Source: Gymnothorax reevesii
Lineage: Eukaryota > Chordata > Actinopteri > Anguilliformes > Muraenidae
Length of the DNA stretch: 64,000 nt
Assembly: GCA_029721435.1 (NCBI GenBank)
Contig: CM056582.1
Coordinates: 35,236,611-35,300,610, forward strand
Direction of reading: 5' to 3'
Shown here: positions 1 through 10,503 of the stretch, piece by piece
How positions within the stretch are numbered: the first letter of the stretch is position 1
How the letters are laid out: each line of letters opens with the position of its first letter
Notes under the pieces: model-generated
Database searches by the model: none
Seen by the model: the letters and a program-made list of their open reading frames with translations, nothing else
What the model was told of the DNA's origin: nothing
Translations under genes and position numbers: made by a program

Positions 1-1
1 C

Positions 2-157
2 CAAGCTAAACGGTACCTCTGTATCCCAGAAACTAGTGTACCAGCTGAAAGGATCTTCTCGACAGCTGGTGACATAGTCACAGCCAGAGAAGTGCACTGA
101 CGACTGAACATGTAGACCAGCTGATTTTCTTGAACAAAAATCTGCACATCTAGTATG
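2..157 (+). pseudogene. hAT transposase C-terminal fragment
   Basis: Frame 2 reads YLCIPETSVPAERIFSTAGD, the typical C-terminal dimerisation motif of hAT/ZBED transposases. The usual continuation, EHVDQLIFLNKNL, is present but in another frame, so there is a frameshift near 107-112. The window edge removes everything upstream. In hAT elements this domain mediates transposase dimerisation. The fragment cannot be active. The superfamily assignment rests on the motif; the exact hAT family is not identified. Confidence 0.85.
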
Positions 158-687
158 TAACAATAAATGAAGGCACTTAGTTCAGATGTGTAGTTCGATA
201 ATGTTTTGAGAGTCATATCACAGTTTCCAAGAGTAAAGTATAAATATAAATATAATTTAAGTTTACATGCACTTTACTTTGCTTTTAATACAGTACTGTT
301 ATTTTTTTACTTCTGTACTCTATTCTCAGCACACTTATTGTGCTAATGTTTTGTAGTCGGATGTTTTATTGCTCAGGTATGTTGTGAGTTTCACAATCGC
401 CTAGAGGAAAGAAATATAATTTAAGTTTACATGCACTTTACTTTTAATACGGTACGGTACTGTGTTTTTACTTTTGTACTCCGTTCTCATGTCATAGGAT
501 AGCTGTTCTTATAGGCATGAAAATAAACAAATGGTTATTTTGAAATTATTTGTGTATTTCGACTTATTACTGAATCGATATCGATGTGTTTAAATCAATA
601 TCAAATCGAATCGAAATTGAATTGAATTGTGACCTAAAGAATCGAAATCGAATCGAATCGTGAGGTTCTAAACAATACCCAGCCCTA
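158..687 (+). mobile_element. hAT 3' noncoding end with terminal repeat
   Basis: This AT-rich stretch lies just after the transposase tail. It ends in an ATCGAATCG-rich part followed by CAATACCCAGCCCTA at 673-687, whose complement (TAGGGCTGGGTATTG) resembles hAT terminal repeats. The 5' end of the element lies outside the window, so the 8-bp target duplication cannot be tested. Confidence 0.55.
247..490. repeat. Two-copy direct repeat inside the hAT tail
   Basis: Positions 247-325 and 413-490 are near copies about 166 bp apart. Both contain TTTAAGTTTACATGCACTTT, then a TAATAC-GGTAC/CAGTAC segment, and then a TTTTGTACTC-like segment. It is a local tandem duplication with no coding potential. 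Confidence 0.75.
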
Positions 688-746
688 TGCTGAAGCGCTG
701 CATTATAGGATCTGTAGTATGGGGGCATTATTGTAGCAAAACTATT

Positions 747-1045
747 CACAAATGTGTAAAAAAAATCTGTGTCTGTAACAAGATTCACAAATGTGTAACT
801 GGATGTACAAATGCGTAAACCAATTTGTATTTCGATCCACAAATGTGTAAAAAAAAATCTGTGCCTGTAACAAGATCCACAAATGTGTAACCGGATGCAT
901 AAATGCGTAAAAATAATTTGTATTTCGATCCACAAATGTGTAACCGGATGCACAAATGCGTAAAAAACAATTTGTATTACGATCCACAAATGTGTAGAAG
1001 TATCCATGTCTGTATCTAGATCCACAAATGCGTACAACAAACTCT
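747..1045. repeat. Minisatellite built on CACAAATGTGTAA / CACAAATGCGTAA
   Basis: About seven units of roughly 40-55 bp alternate between two forms. One form has a (T/C)CCACAAATGTGTAA core followed by an AATCTGTG-CTGTAACAAGA tail. The other has the same core, then GGATGCACAAATGCGTAA and an AATTTGTATTTCGA tail. A degenerate further copy occurs near 1118-1147. Open frames across it are artefacts of the periodicity. Confidence 0.85.
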
Positions 1046-1627
1046 GTGTAAATGTCAGGCACTGGGATTGGATGGGTTCTTACATGTGACTTTTGCTACA
1101 CTTCTGCCGCGGAAGATCAACAAATGCGTACAGTGATTCACGAATGCTGGTAAGCACTCGTTCACAGAGCTCAAAAGGACCTCATTAAAATGCAAACCAC
1201 GTGATTTCAATGAACTGGTATATTCACTAAACTCGGAGATGCCAAGTATCATGCATTCGACGTAGGTCTTACGCAATTTTTAGGCTTATTCACCGTAGTC
1301 CCTAATTATCCATTGAATGCTTAGTGAGATTCTCATGCGGAATTAAAATCCTTGTGCATTGAAGTTTTCGTTTCACTTGCATAAAGGGGCGCCTCATCAG
1401 AAGTAACATGGAAAGAGATTATGACTCCGGACGTCCCCTGCTTCTCTTTACTCGGGGATAGGAAACAATACAATGCAGAGGAAGTACATGGAGAATAACT
1501 TGGAGTGGATACGGATGAAGGAGGGTTACATAAAATGGTCATATTTATTTGCCTATACTCAAAGTATCACTGTGATTGACACGGGATAAAAGCTTAATAT
1601 GGTTTCAAATATTTATTGTATTTTTTG
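1046..1627. other. Unassigned stretch
   Basis: Apart from one stray minisatellite-like unit at 1118-1147, no gene or repeat could be assigned. It may include the decayed 3' part of the Harbinger element that follows, but no transposase motif is readable here. Confidence 0.4.
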
Positions 1628-1746
1628 GCATTTCAAGCAGTTGCGCAGTGCATCAACGTCATGGGCCGAGCCAGGGAATTTGGTGCAGATGCTTAATATA
1701 CGCATATCATGATCGCACACAACCTGAACATTAATGCTGTGCCGAC
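1628..1746 (-). pseudogene. Harbinger (HARBI1-like) transposase, downstream half
   Basis: On the minus strand, reading from 1746, the frame gives RHSINVQVVCDHDMRIL and then FPGSAHDVDALR. This is the HARBI1-type nuclease core around the second catalytic aspartate (GS-HD). It directly continues the fragment at 16098-16365 once the retrotransposon between them is removed. HARBI1-type proteins cut and join Harbinger transposon DNA. The rest of the C-terminus, with the catalytic glutamate, is not readable further left. Confidence 0.8.
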
Positions 1747-2240
1747 TGTTATGGCCCCAATTTGTTATTACAATTTACAACACAACAGCAACAGCAAGGG
1801 TTGACAGACACAATTTAAAACTTAAACACATTTAATTAAACGGACAATAACAACTAACTAATCTACTATCTACAACTAAGACCAAGATTGATTTACTAGA
1901 AAAAACTGAAATATTTACAGTCCCTTGTTTTGGTGGGGTGGCTTGGTGATGTCCTGGGTGAGGAAAATGCTCAAACACAGGCTAAAATCCACAAAAGAAA
2001 CTTCACAGGTCTTGAACAGAAATGACAGGTCTGGTCACATTTATCCTTCTTGCAATTTCTCCTACTACTCTACTGTCTCAGTTCTACTCCTTATATACTC
2101 TTTTGCAGACCCCACCCACATTTAGACCTTTTTTTTTTTTCCGGGGACTTGTCTGAAACATGTCCAAACATAGCTCCAGTCTGAGCTGAATAAAAAAAAA
2201 AGGTAAATACTGCCATCTAGTGGCCTATATTCACATTACA
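1747..2240 (-). repeat. 3' LTR of Gmr1-type copy A/C
   Basis: This LTR of 494 bp, read on the minus strand, runs from TGTAATGTGAATATAGGCC to GGGGCCATAACA. A purine-rich tract (complement of 2241-2260, ending in TGGAATGGAGG) lies next to its 5' edge, as expected of the polypurine primer. Confidence 0.88.
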
Positions 2241-2379
2241 CCTCCATTCCAAAAGGGAAAAATTTTGACTCATAAAGGCAAAATTTTTCTTTTCAATACA
2301 AAATGGTTAAGTGGACACTTGTCTATATATACATATCATACAATATTCAAATAAACACGTGATATATACATATACATAT

Positions 2380-2891
2380 TCAAACACGGGATAAGCAATC
2401 AGCAATTACATTATCTGTACCCTTCACATGCTTAATTTCCAAGTCAAACTCCTGTAAAATCAAACTCCAATTCAACAATCTCCAATTCTTGTTTTTCATC
2501 TTACTCATAAACATTAACGGATTGTGGTCTGTGTACACAACCATTGGCTTTTGCCCTGTACAAACATAAACATCAAAGTGTTGTAAAGATAGAACAAGAG
2601 CCAACAGCTCCTTCTCTATTGTGGAATAGTTCCTTTGGTGGCGATTGAACTTCCTGGAGAAGTATGCCACAGGATGCTCAATGTCATCAGAGTCACTTCT
2701 CTGTAGGAACACAGATCCACAAGCTTGGTCGCTAGCATCGACCGCGATGGAGAACGGTTTGTTGAAGTCAGGAGATTTGAGCAAGGGGAAGTGACACAGC
2801 AGAGACTTTGGGCGATCGAAGGCTCTCTGGCATGCATCATCCCAAGTGAACTTTACGCCTTTCTACAGTTGGTTAGTTAGACTGAGAGCAA
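2380..2891 (-). pseudogene. Gmr1-type RNase H domain (end of pol)
   Basis: This is the RNase H part of the polyprotein, which degrades the RNA strand during reverse transcription. Acidic-site segments AVDASDQACG, TIEKELLAL, YTDHNPL and NVIADCLSRV are visible in order on the minus strand, and a stop codon lies at 2380-2382. Upstream, one nonsense codon lies near 2863. Reading further upstream gives the NFAEIALSL connection that belongs after the reverse transcriptase segment now ending at 11289. The gap is the 8.4-kb insertion. Confidence 0.85.
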
Positions 2892-2906
2892 TCTCAGCAA
2901 AGTTCT
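2892..2906. repeat. Target-site duplication, left copy
   Basis: TCTCAGCAAAGTTCT, identical to 11289-11303, marks the left edge of the insertion into the Gmr1-type element. A run of 14 T follows directly. Confidence 0.8.
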
Positions 2907-2924
2907 TTTTTTTTTTTTTTAAGA

Positions 2925-3760
2925 GAGATTTTGAATTAGAGAAATTCGATAGAGAAGAAAGACTCCAAATGGAGCAACTAAAACTTAAAATTGAATCTGA
3001 AAATAAATTTTGTGCCAGTTAGGAGGTAAAATTGGTGCCTCCATTTTTGGAAAAGGATGTTGACAACTATTTCCAGTGTTTTGAAAAGGTAGCAAAGAGT
3101 TGCCAGTGGCCAAAGGAACACTGGCCTCTGATGTTGCAAACTGTCCTCAAGGGTAAAGCTCAACAAGCCTATTCGGCTTTGTCTGCAGATGATTCCTCTG
3201 ATTATGAGGTTGTCAAAAAGGTTATTTTGAGAGCTTATGAGTTGGTTCCAGAGGCTTACCGACAGAAATTCAGAGGTCTGAAGAAATCTGAAAATCAGAC
3301 TTATGTGGAATTTGCTAATGAGAAGAAGGTTTGCTTTGAGCGCTGGTGTACTTCTATGGAGGTCAAGGATGATTTCAACTCACTAAAAGAGATGGTGTTA
3401 GTTGAAGAATTCAAGAACTGTGTTAAAGATGATGTTAAGACCTACCTTAATGAGAAGCAAGCACTGAACTTGCAATCAGCTGCCAAATTTGCAGATGAAT
3501 ATGTTCTCACACATGTCTAAATTTCAGTTTAGCAGTAACAATAGATGGTTACAATTTCAGAAAAAAGGGAACGATGATACCCGAGATTCCTCACCCAAAG
3601 ACAAAGACAAATCTGGTGATGGTGCTCAGAAATCCAGTAACAGGTCTGATGAAAGTGTGAAAGCTGACAGTGACAAAAGTGGTCTAGTTTGCAGGTATTG
3701 CAAGAAACCTGGTCATGTTAAAACTAACTGTTGGTTCCTTAAAGCTAAGAAAGAAAAATA
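2925..3760 (+). pseudogene. Gmr1-type gag (capsid and zinc knuckle), copy B
   Basis: Gag forms the particle that packages the retrotransposon RNA. The frame opens in a charged coiled coil (FELEKFDREERLQMEQL). It meets a stop at 3019, then runs through a capsid-like region from about 3032 to 3515. After a frameshift near 3515 comes the zinc knuckle CRYCKKPGHVKTNC (CX2CX4HX4C) near 3690-3732. A further stop lies at 3759 where the other copies have glutamate. The C-terminal capsid part is the kind of Gmr1-like gag from which the vertebrate SCAN domain has been proposed to derive. Confidence 0.8.
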
Positions 3761-3761
3761 A

Positions 3762-4610
3762 AAGGATACCAAACCAAATGCCTTTGTGAAAACAAGGTTA
3801 GAAACCCCTGTAGTAGATAACCGATCTGCTAAATTACCTGCTTCTTGTGGGGCTAAAAAGCCTGATACTGCTGACTTTGTGAGGGAGGAATTTCTTCCAT
3901 TTGCGTCAGAGGGATTTGTGGCTCTGAATGAGCATACTACTCCTGTCCCCATATATATCCTAAGGGATACCGGAGCTTCTCAGTCACTTTTGTTGATGGA
4001 CTCCTTGGAGTTACGTGATGAGACCGCCTCAGGGGATTTCATACTTGTACAAGGTATTGAAGGGAGGACTGTATCTGTACCCCTGCGCTCTATATTCTTG
4101 AAGTCAGATTTAGTTACAGGACAGGTAAAGGTGGGACTTATGTCAAGTCTACCTATAAAGGGTGTTTCTCTGTTGCTAGGCAATGACCTGGCTGGGGGCA
4201 AAGTAGTTCCCCCTGTACATCTTACTTCACAGCCGAGCACTGAAGATGGGGATGAGGACCCATCTCTGTATCCTTCTTGCGCAGTGACTCGTGCTATGGC
4301 TAAGAAGGCTAAAGAAGAGAATGTTGTGGTGCCGTCCAGCACATTGAATAGTCAGGACTCAGGTGGTTCGCCTCATGACTCTGATTGGCCTACTATGGTT
4401 TCTCCGTTTGAGAACTTATCAGACACTTTTATCAGTTCTCTATTCAGCCGGCCGGATGGGTCTGGTGATTCTGATGTGTCTGGCGACTTGTCTCTGTCCA
4501 GAAAGCGGTTGATTGAGGAGCAAACTAATGATCCTGAAATTTGTGCACTAAGGAGGAGAGCCCTTCCTGATAAAGAAATAGACGCAGTTCCAGTTAGGTA
4601 TTATCTCTAG
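3762..4610 (+). pseudogene. Gmr1-type aspartic protease region, copy B
   Basis: This is the retroviral-type aspartic protease region that would process the polyprotein. The active-site segment YILRDTGASQSLLL lies around 3954-3995, followed by a hydrophobic strand-rich stretch and a LLGNDLAGG segment typical of the flap-to-C-terminal part. A low-complexity linker leads on towards integrase. A TAG at 4608-4610, where the related copies have lysine, ends the frame. Confidence 0.8.
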
Positions 4611-5621
4611 GATGGTGTGTTGATGCGGAAGTGGCGCCCTCCTGATATCCCTGCCAATGCAGATTGGGCAGTGGTCAGGCAAATTGTTGTTACGAAGGTC
4701 TACAGGAATGAGATCTTAACAATGGCTCATAGTTTACCTTTAGGAGGTCATCTTGGTGTTAACAAGACTGTTGATAAGATCATGAAACACTTCTTTTGGC
4801 CTGGGCTTCGGAAAGACGTTTCCAACTTTTGCAAAACCTGTCACATTTGTCAAGTAGTTGGAAAACACCAGTTAGACCCACCTGTAGCTCCATTGCAGCC
4901 TATCCCAGCATTTGGGGAGCCATTCTCCAAGGTCATTGTTGATTGCGTTGGTCCATTACCCAAGACTAGATCTGGGAATCAGTACTTGTTGACAATCATG
5001 TGTGCATCTACCAGATTCCCTGAAGCCATACCTCTACGTAACATCAAGGCAACTGCAATCTCGAAGGCTTTGATAAAGTTCTTCACGTTGTTTGGCCTTC
5101 CCAGGGAAATTCAGTCAGACCAAGGTAGCAATTTCACTTCAGGATTGTTTCAGCAGGTTGTGTATGAACTAGGTGCAAAGCAGATCCTTTCTAGTGCCTA
5201 TCATCCAGAAAGTCAGGGTGCCTTAGAGCAGTTTCATTCCACTCTCAAGACAATGATGAGGACTTATTGTTATGACCATGAGAGAGACTGGGATGAAGCT
5301 GTTCATTTGCTGTTGTTTGCAGCTAGAGAAGCAGTGCAGGAGTCTACTGGATTCAGTCCATTTGAGCTAGTGTTTGGTCATGAAGTGAGAGGACCTTTGC
5401 TATTATTGAGTGAACAATGGCAAGAGGAAGAGCCGCACATTAGTCTGTTAGACTATGTTAGCAAGTTCAAGGACAGATAGCGTGTAGCTTGTGACCTAGC
5501 CAAAGAGAACTTGAAATCAAGTCAGGGAAAAATGAAAACTTGGTATGATCATAAGGCTAGAAGCCGTGAGTTTAAACCAGGAGACAAGGTCCTTGTGTTG
5601 TTTCCCTTGCAGTCCAATCCA
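4611..5621 (+). pseudogene. Gmr1-type integrase, copy B
   Basis: Integrase inserts the cDNA into the genome. The N-terminal zinc-binding domain (GGHLGVNKTVDKIMKH ... CKTCHIC) is near 4744-4854. The catalytic core has its first aspartate in VIVDCVGPL (about 4936), the second in QSDQGSNF (about 5115) and the glutamate in GALEQFH (about 5228). A stop at 5478 interrupts the C-terminal part, and the frame then fuses abruptly to RNase H at about 5620 through a deletion. Integrase follows protease directly, as in the other copies. Confidence 0.85.
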
Positions 5622-6069
5622 GAGAGCCTTAGATCGCCTGAAGTCTCTGCTGTGTTACTTCCCCGTGCTCAAATCTCCTGACTTCAACAAACTGTTCTCC
5701 ATCGCGGTCGATGCTAGCGACCAAGCTTGTGGATCTGTGCTCCTACAGAGAAGTGACTCTGATGACATTGAGCATCCCGTGGCATACTTCTCCAGGAAGT
5801 TCAATCGCCACCAAAGAAACTATTCCACAATAGAGAAGGAACTGTTGGCTCTGGTCCTTTCATTACTACACTTTGAGGTTTATGTTTGTACAGGACAAAA
5901 GCCTATGATTGTGTACACTGACCACAATCCGTTAATGTTTTTGAGTAAGATGAAAAACAAGAATCGGAGATTGTTGAATTGGAGTTTGATTTTACAGGAG
6001 TTTGACTTGGAAATTAAGCATGTGAAGGGTACAGACAATGTAATTGCTGATTGCTTATCCCGTGTTTGA
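5622..6069 (+). pseudogene. Gmr1-type RNase H, copy B
   Basis: Same domain as 2380-2891 with the same acidic-site segments (AVDASDQACG, TIEKELLAL, YTDHNPL, NVIADCLSRV). It ends at a stop at 6067-6069, with about 137 bp of noncoding sequence before the LTR. The domain is preserved but lies directly behind truncated integrase, because the reverse transcriptase has been deleted. Confidence 0.85.
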
Positions 6070-6206
6070 ATATGTATATATATATCATGTGTTTATTTGA
6101 ATATTGTATGATATGTATATATAGACAAGTGTTCACTTAACCATTTAGTATTGAAAAGAAAAATTTTGCCTTTATGAGTCAAAATTTTTCCCTTTTGGAA
6201 TGGAGG

Positions 6207-6705
6207 TGTAATGTGAATATAGGCCACTGGATGGCAGTATTTACCTTTTTTTTATTCAGCTCAGACTGGAGCTATGTTTAGACATGTCCTGGACATGTCT
6301 GGGGCAAGTCCCCAAAAATAAAAAAAAAGAGGTCTAAATGTGGGTGGGGTCTGCAAAAGAGTATATAAGGAAAAGAATTGAGACAGTAGTGGAAGGAGAA
6401 ATTGCAAGAAGAAGGATACACGTGACCAGACCTGTCATTTCTGTTAAAGACCTGTGAAGTTTCTTTTGTGGATTTTTGCCTGTAAAAGAGCCTTTTCCTC
6501 ACCCAGCACATCACCAGAAAACCCACAAGGACTGTAAATATTTCTGTTTTTTTTGTTTTCCAAATCAATCTTGGTCTGTAGTTGTAAGTAGTAGTTTAGT
6601 CTTTGTATGTTAATTAAATGTGTTGAGGTTTTTTTAAAACTGTGTCTGTCATCCCTTGCTGTTGCTGTTGCGTTGTAAATCTAATAACAAATTGGGGCCA
6701 TAACA
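6207..6705 (+). repeat. LTR of Gmr1-type copy B
   Basis: A 499-bp LTR bounded by TGTAATGTGAATA and GGGGCCATAACA and preceded by the purine-rich tract TTTTGGAATGGAGG. A TATA-like element, GTATATAAGG, lies at 6361-6370. A microsatellite starts directly after the LTR, so this copy probably sat beside or in a TACA-rich repeat at its source locus. Confidence 0.88.
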
Positions 6706-6835
6706 ATACATATATACATACATACATACACATACATACATTCAGCATATAGATATATATACCTGTATATACATACATAAACGTACCTAGACACACACAC
6801 ATACATAAGATACATGCTTTTGAAAATATAGTCAT
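6706..6835. repeat. TACA/CATA-rich microsatellite, left of the LINE
   Basis: Imperfect ATACATAC / ACACACAT repeats between the LTR of copy B and the LINE 3' end. Confidence 0.85.
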
Positions 6836-6877
6836 ACAACATATCAAAAGTAATTGTATGAGTACATTAATATATTT

Positions 6878-8044
6878 TCATTCCCATCCTTCTGCCACTC
6901 TCAGCGCCCTCCATCTATCCTTATACACACTAAACCTACTGTTCTCTTGTGCCATTATACATTCAATTTTACTGTGATGTTTTACAAAGATTTTGAATCT
7001 CTCTATCCTCAGAGCGTCCACAGATTTTGATTTAAAAATGAAAATTTTGCCAAGAAGTATTAAAATATTGACTATTTTTCCGCAGTCATTTTTTAGACTG
7101 CCCAGAAGAAAGGTGGGCAAGTCCACTGTAAAATTACTTGAATGTAAAGCCAGCCAACTCTGAACCCCTGTCCAAAACAGACCTACACAGGGGCAGTACC
7201 AAAATAAATGTTCCACTGACTCAACCTCTTCGCCACAAAATCTACACAAGTTGGACTCCTCAATTCCCCAAATATGAAGCATCTTTTGAGTGGCCAAAAG
7301 TTTATATATTAATTTAAACTGAAAAAATCTTATTGACGAATCTATAGTTGTTTTGTAAATTAAATTGAAGACCTGGTTCCATGGAATTGGGAAATCTAGC
7401 ATATACTCCCAAGAATCTAAAATATTGTGAGGATTAGCTCTCAGGTTTCTTGATTCAAGGTGAAACTTGTATATCATTCCATTTATGCTGGTTTTTTCAA
7501 TCCACTGAAAGTTTGTCATAAATGGTCGACAGACAAGCTCCTTGTTACTTCCTCTAACAATTCTTCTTTTCCATTTTAGCGGTTTGGCGGCAACCAGTTG
7601 ATTGAACTTTTGTAGAGGGCAAACCTTGCCATGATTGTCAATTAACTCTTCATATGACATTAATTTACCTTCATTATTTACAAGATCATTTATAAAAATA
7701 ATGCCAGAATCAAACATATTTTTCCAAAAAATTAATTTCTTACCAATCAAGATGTTAGAATTGAACCATATGATTTGTTGCAAAATTTCCTCTGTATTTT
7801 CTGGAGGATAGAATTGAAATTGCAGCCAACTTTGTATGGCTTCCATTAAAAACGGGGAAAGATGAATGGCCAGTTCCTTATTGAATTGTGAGAACTGGGG
7901 GCATTTAATCTGTAGAAAGGGAAACAGTCCCTTTTTAAAAATCGGGTGTACATTGTCTAATAGTCTCCGGGAGAACCATCCAGGGTTTTTAAAAAACTTT
8001 GGAATCAGGGAGGCTTTGAGTGAGAGATTCAAAGCTCTTAAATT
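6878..8044 (-). pseudogene. LINE ORF2 C-terminal region with zinc finger
   Basis: This is the C-terminal region of about 385 residues following the reverse transcriptase. It contains LCRFCGEEVESVEHLFWYCP, a CX2CX8HX4C finger of the kind found at the end of L1/Tx1-type ORF2 proteins and thought to bind nucleic acid. It continues in frame from the reverse transcriptase after a single TGA and ends at 6878. About 40 bp of 3' sequence remain before the microsatellite. Confidence 0.8.
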
Positions 8045-9721
8045 TCACAGTTTTAGGCCACCTGATTCATATTCATTGTAAAGGTACACACGCTTAACTT
8101 TATCTGGTTTACCACTCCACATAAATTTGAAGATTTTTTTCTCATATTGTTTGAAAAATGATTTATTGAAGTTAACTTCTGAGAGATTATGCATGTTTTC
8201 AGGAACATGGATGCCAAGAATATCAACTGATCCATGCTTCCACTTTATGGGTAAATTACACTGTAAAGTAAATGTTGTGTTTTTCAGAGAACCGATCCTA
8301 AGTATTGTGCATTTGTCATAATTTGGCTTCAAGCCTGACAAGCAGGAAAAACAATCCAGGTCCTGTGTAAGGCTTTGTGAGGATAAGGACTGAGGTGTCA
8401 ACAGAAAGGTAGTATCATCTGCATACATAGAAACCTTTCTATGCCGCCCCTGGATTTCTAAGCCTTTGATATTTTTATTTGATCTAATCTTCATAGCAAG
8501 TATTTCAATTGCCTTTATAAACAAATAAGGTAATAAAGGACAACCCTGTTTTACTCCCCTTGACAGTGAAATATCACCTGAAATATGATCATGATTTATT
8601 ATTTTACATGTTAGGTTGTTGTACATAACTTTAACCCATTTTATGAGAGAGTCACCAAAGTTAAAATATTCAAGGCATTTATAAATAAAATCCAGACGAA
8701 CCTTATCAAAGGCTTTTTCGAAATCTGCAACGAAAATTAAACCGTCTTTTTTTGATATTTCATAGTTCTCTATAATTTGCAGTAGCTGCCTAATATTGTC
8801 CCCAATATTTCGACCCTGTAGAAATCCAGACTGGTCATTGTGAACAATATCAGATAAAACATTCTTAATGCGATAGGCAAGACATTTTGCTAGTATTTTG
8901 GAATCACCACACTGTAGTGTAAGAGGTCTTTAGTTTTTTAAATAAACTGGGTCTTTATATTGGCCACTACTTTCTTGTTTTAATAGCAGTGAAATAAGGC
9001 CACTTTGTTGGGTCACAGACAGTACACCCTGATCATATGAGGAGTTAAAACATGTAAGTAGTGGTTCTTTAATTTGATCATAAAATGTCTGATACACCTC
9101 AATTGGTATGCCATCGGGGCCAGGTGTTTTCCCCGGCTGAAATGACTTAATTACCTGCCTATGCTCGTCTTCAGATATTAGGCCTTCACAGGACTCTCTT
9201 TGCATGTCTGAAAGCTTAACATGGTTTTCTGGAAAAAAGTCTTTGCAGTGGGCATCATTTAGAGGCAGTGGTGGAGTCTGAAAAGAAAACAGTTCCGTAA
9301 AATATTTTTCTTCTTCTTTTAATATGTCTGTTGGGGTCACTAGAGTTTCACCCTTATTTGTGAGTAGTTTTTGTATGTTCTTTTTAGATGCATTCCTATT
9401 TTGAAGATTTAAAAAATGTTTTTTGCATTTTTCACCTTTTTCCATCCATTTAGCTTTATTTTTTAAATATATATTAATTGATCTTTCTTGAAAAAGTTCT
9501 TCAAGTTCATTCTGTTTTTCTTCCAAGATGTTCAACATATCATTAGATATAAAAACAGAGTTATCATTATCTCGTGTAAGTTTTTCAATTTCTTTTGCTA
9601 GATTTTTCTCTTTTGCCCTAAACTGCTTTTGTTTGAAGGAAGAGTATTGTATTGCATGCCCTCTAAAGGCACATTTGAATGTATCCCACACAATAAGAGG
9701 ATCTGTTGAACCTATATTATT
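8045..9721 (-). pseudogene. LINE ORF2 reverse transcriptase
   Basis: This is the reverse transcriptase of an L1/Tx1-type element. A lysine/glutamate-rich linker (9691-9300) leads to FQPGKTPGPDGIPIEVY, then ADFEKAFDKV (first catalytic aspartate), GVKQGCPLLPYLF and the YADD box in MYADDTTFLL near 8420. One TAA at 8930-8932 replaces a sense codon inside an otherwise open frame from 9691 to 8045. The frame ends in a TGA and then continues into the C-terminal domain. The small number of defects suggests a relatively recent insertion compared with its neighbours. Confidence 0.88.
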
Positions 9722-10503
9722 TTAAAAGAAGTCTGTAATGAAAACTTTTGTTTTGGTTATAAAAGTATTATCCATTAAATGACTCTGATTAAATTTCCAG
9801 TATCCTCGGCCTCTTGGGAAATCGGTGAGTGATAGGTGCCGCCCTATCAGTTGGTGATCGGATCTTATTTTGTCTTCCATTAATGCGGTTTTAACTTTTG
9901 CAACAAAAGAGAAAGAGATCAGGAAATAGTCAATACGACTAGCTTGATTCTGTCTCCTCCAGATATCTACAAGGTCCATGGCATCCATAATACCTGAAAT
10001 TCCTTTAAAAGCATGCGGGTGATAATTTGTGTTATGATTACCTTTCCGATCTAAAGCAGGGTTTAAAACGGTATTGTAGTCTCCTACCATGATAAAGACG
10101 TCGCTTGTCTCTTGTAAACCTGATAGATTATTAAGGATAATCTCAAAGAAGTTTGTGTCATCATTATTTGGACCATATATATTAATAATGGTAAAATATT
10201 TGCCATCAATTAATACAGTTAAGATGGTCCATCTTCCCAGTGGATCAGTGAGAGAAAGTGTTATTTTAATGTTCAGGTTGTTATGGAAGAGTGTCATTAC
10301 ACCTTTTGAGCTTTTTGTACCGTGGGAAAAATAGATTGGTCCCCCCCATTCTTGCTCCCAGACTGCTTCATCTGCAGGTATGGTATGCGTCTCTTGCAAA
10401 CAAAGAATATTGTAACCTTCATCTTTGAGCCAAGTGAAAATCGTTTGTCGTTTTTTTATGGTCTGCAAGACCATTAGTTATAGCTGGCTATCCTCAGTTC
10501 TCC
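9722..10503 (-). pseudogene. LINE ORF2 apurinic-type endonuclease
   Basis: This domain nicks target DNA to start target-primed reverse transcription. Motifs in order are ASYN-NGL (about 10490, in a shifted frame), CLQETH with the metal-binding glutamate, INIYGPNNDD, VGDYNTVL, SRIDYFLIS and the terminal SDH. The residues known as catalytic in the APE/EEP fold are all present. The domain ends at an in-frame TAA at 9722-9724, after which the same frame continues into the reverse transcriptase part. The N-terminal edge is frameshifted near 10460-10490. Confidence 0.85.

Larger units (their letters stand above)
2925..6705 (+). mobile_element. Gmr1-type retrotransposon copy B, 5'-truncated and internally deleted
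   Basis: Plus-strand copy starting in the coiled-coil part of gag (homology to copy C begins at about 2931). It keeps gag, protease, integrase, RNase H and one LTR. The 5' LTR, the gag N-terminus and the whole reverse transcriptase are missing. Integrase joins RNase H directly near 5617-5622 at a short CCA match. Several single-base nonsense changes relative to the other copies are present. Confidence 0.85.
6836..10503 (-). mobile_element. L1/Tx1-like LINE, nearly complete ORF2
   Basis: Minus-strand non-LTR retrotransposon with endonuclease, reverse transcriptase and a C-terminal CCHC zinc finger in the canonical order. One reading frame runs from about 10474 to 6878 with only three in-frame stops (9722-9724, 8930-8932, near 8048) plus a frameshift near the N-terminus. 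No ORF1 is recognisable upstream, so the element is 5'-incomplete or lacks ORF1. Microsatellite DNA of similar type flanks both ends. Confidence 0.85.

Noticed and set aside
567..1062. Overlapping minus-strand frames with repeated HLCIRLH / FVDRNT words
   Set aside because: They lie on the minisatellite and repeat with its period. They are open only because the repeat unit lacks stops, with no sign of a gene.
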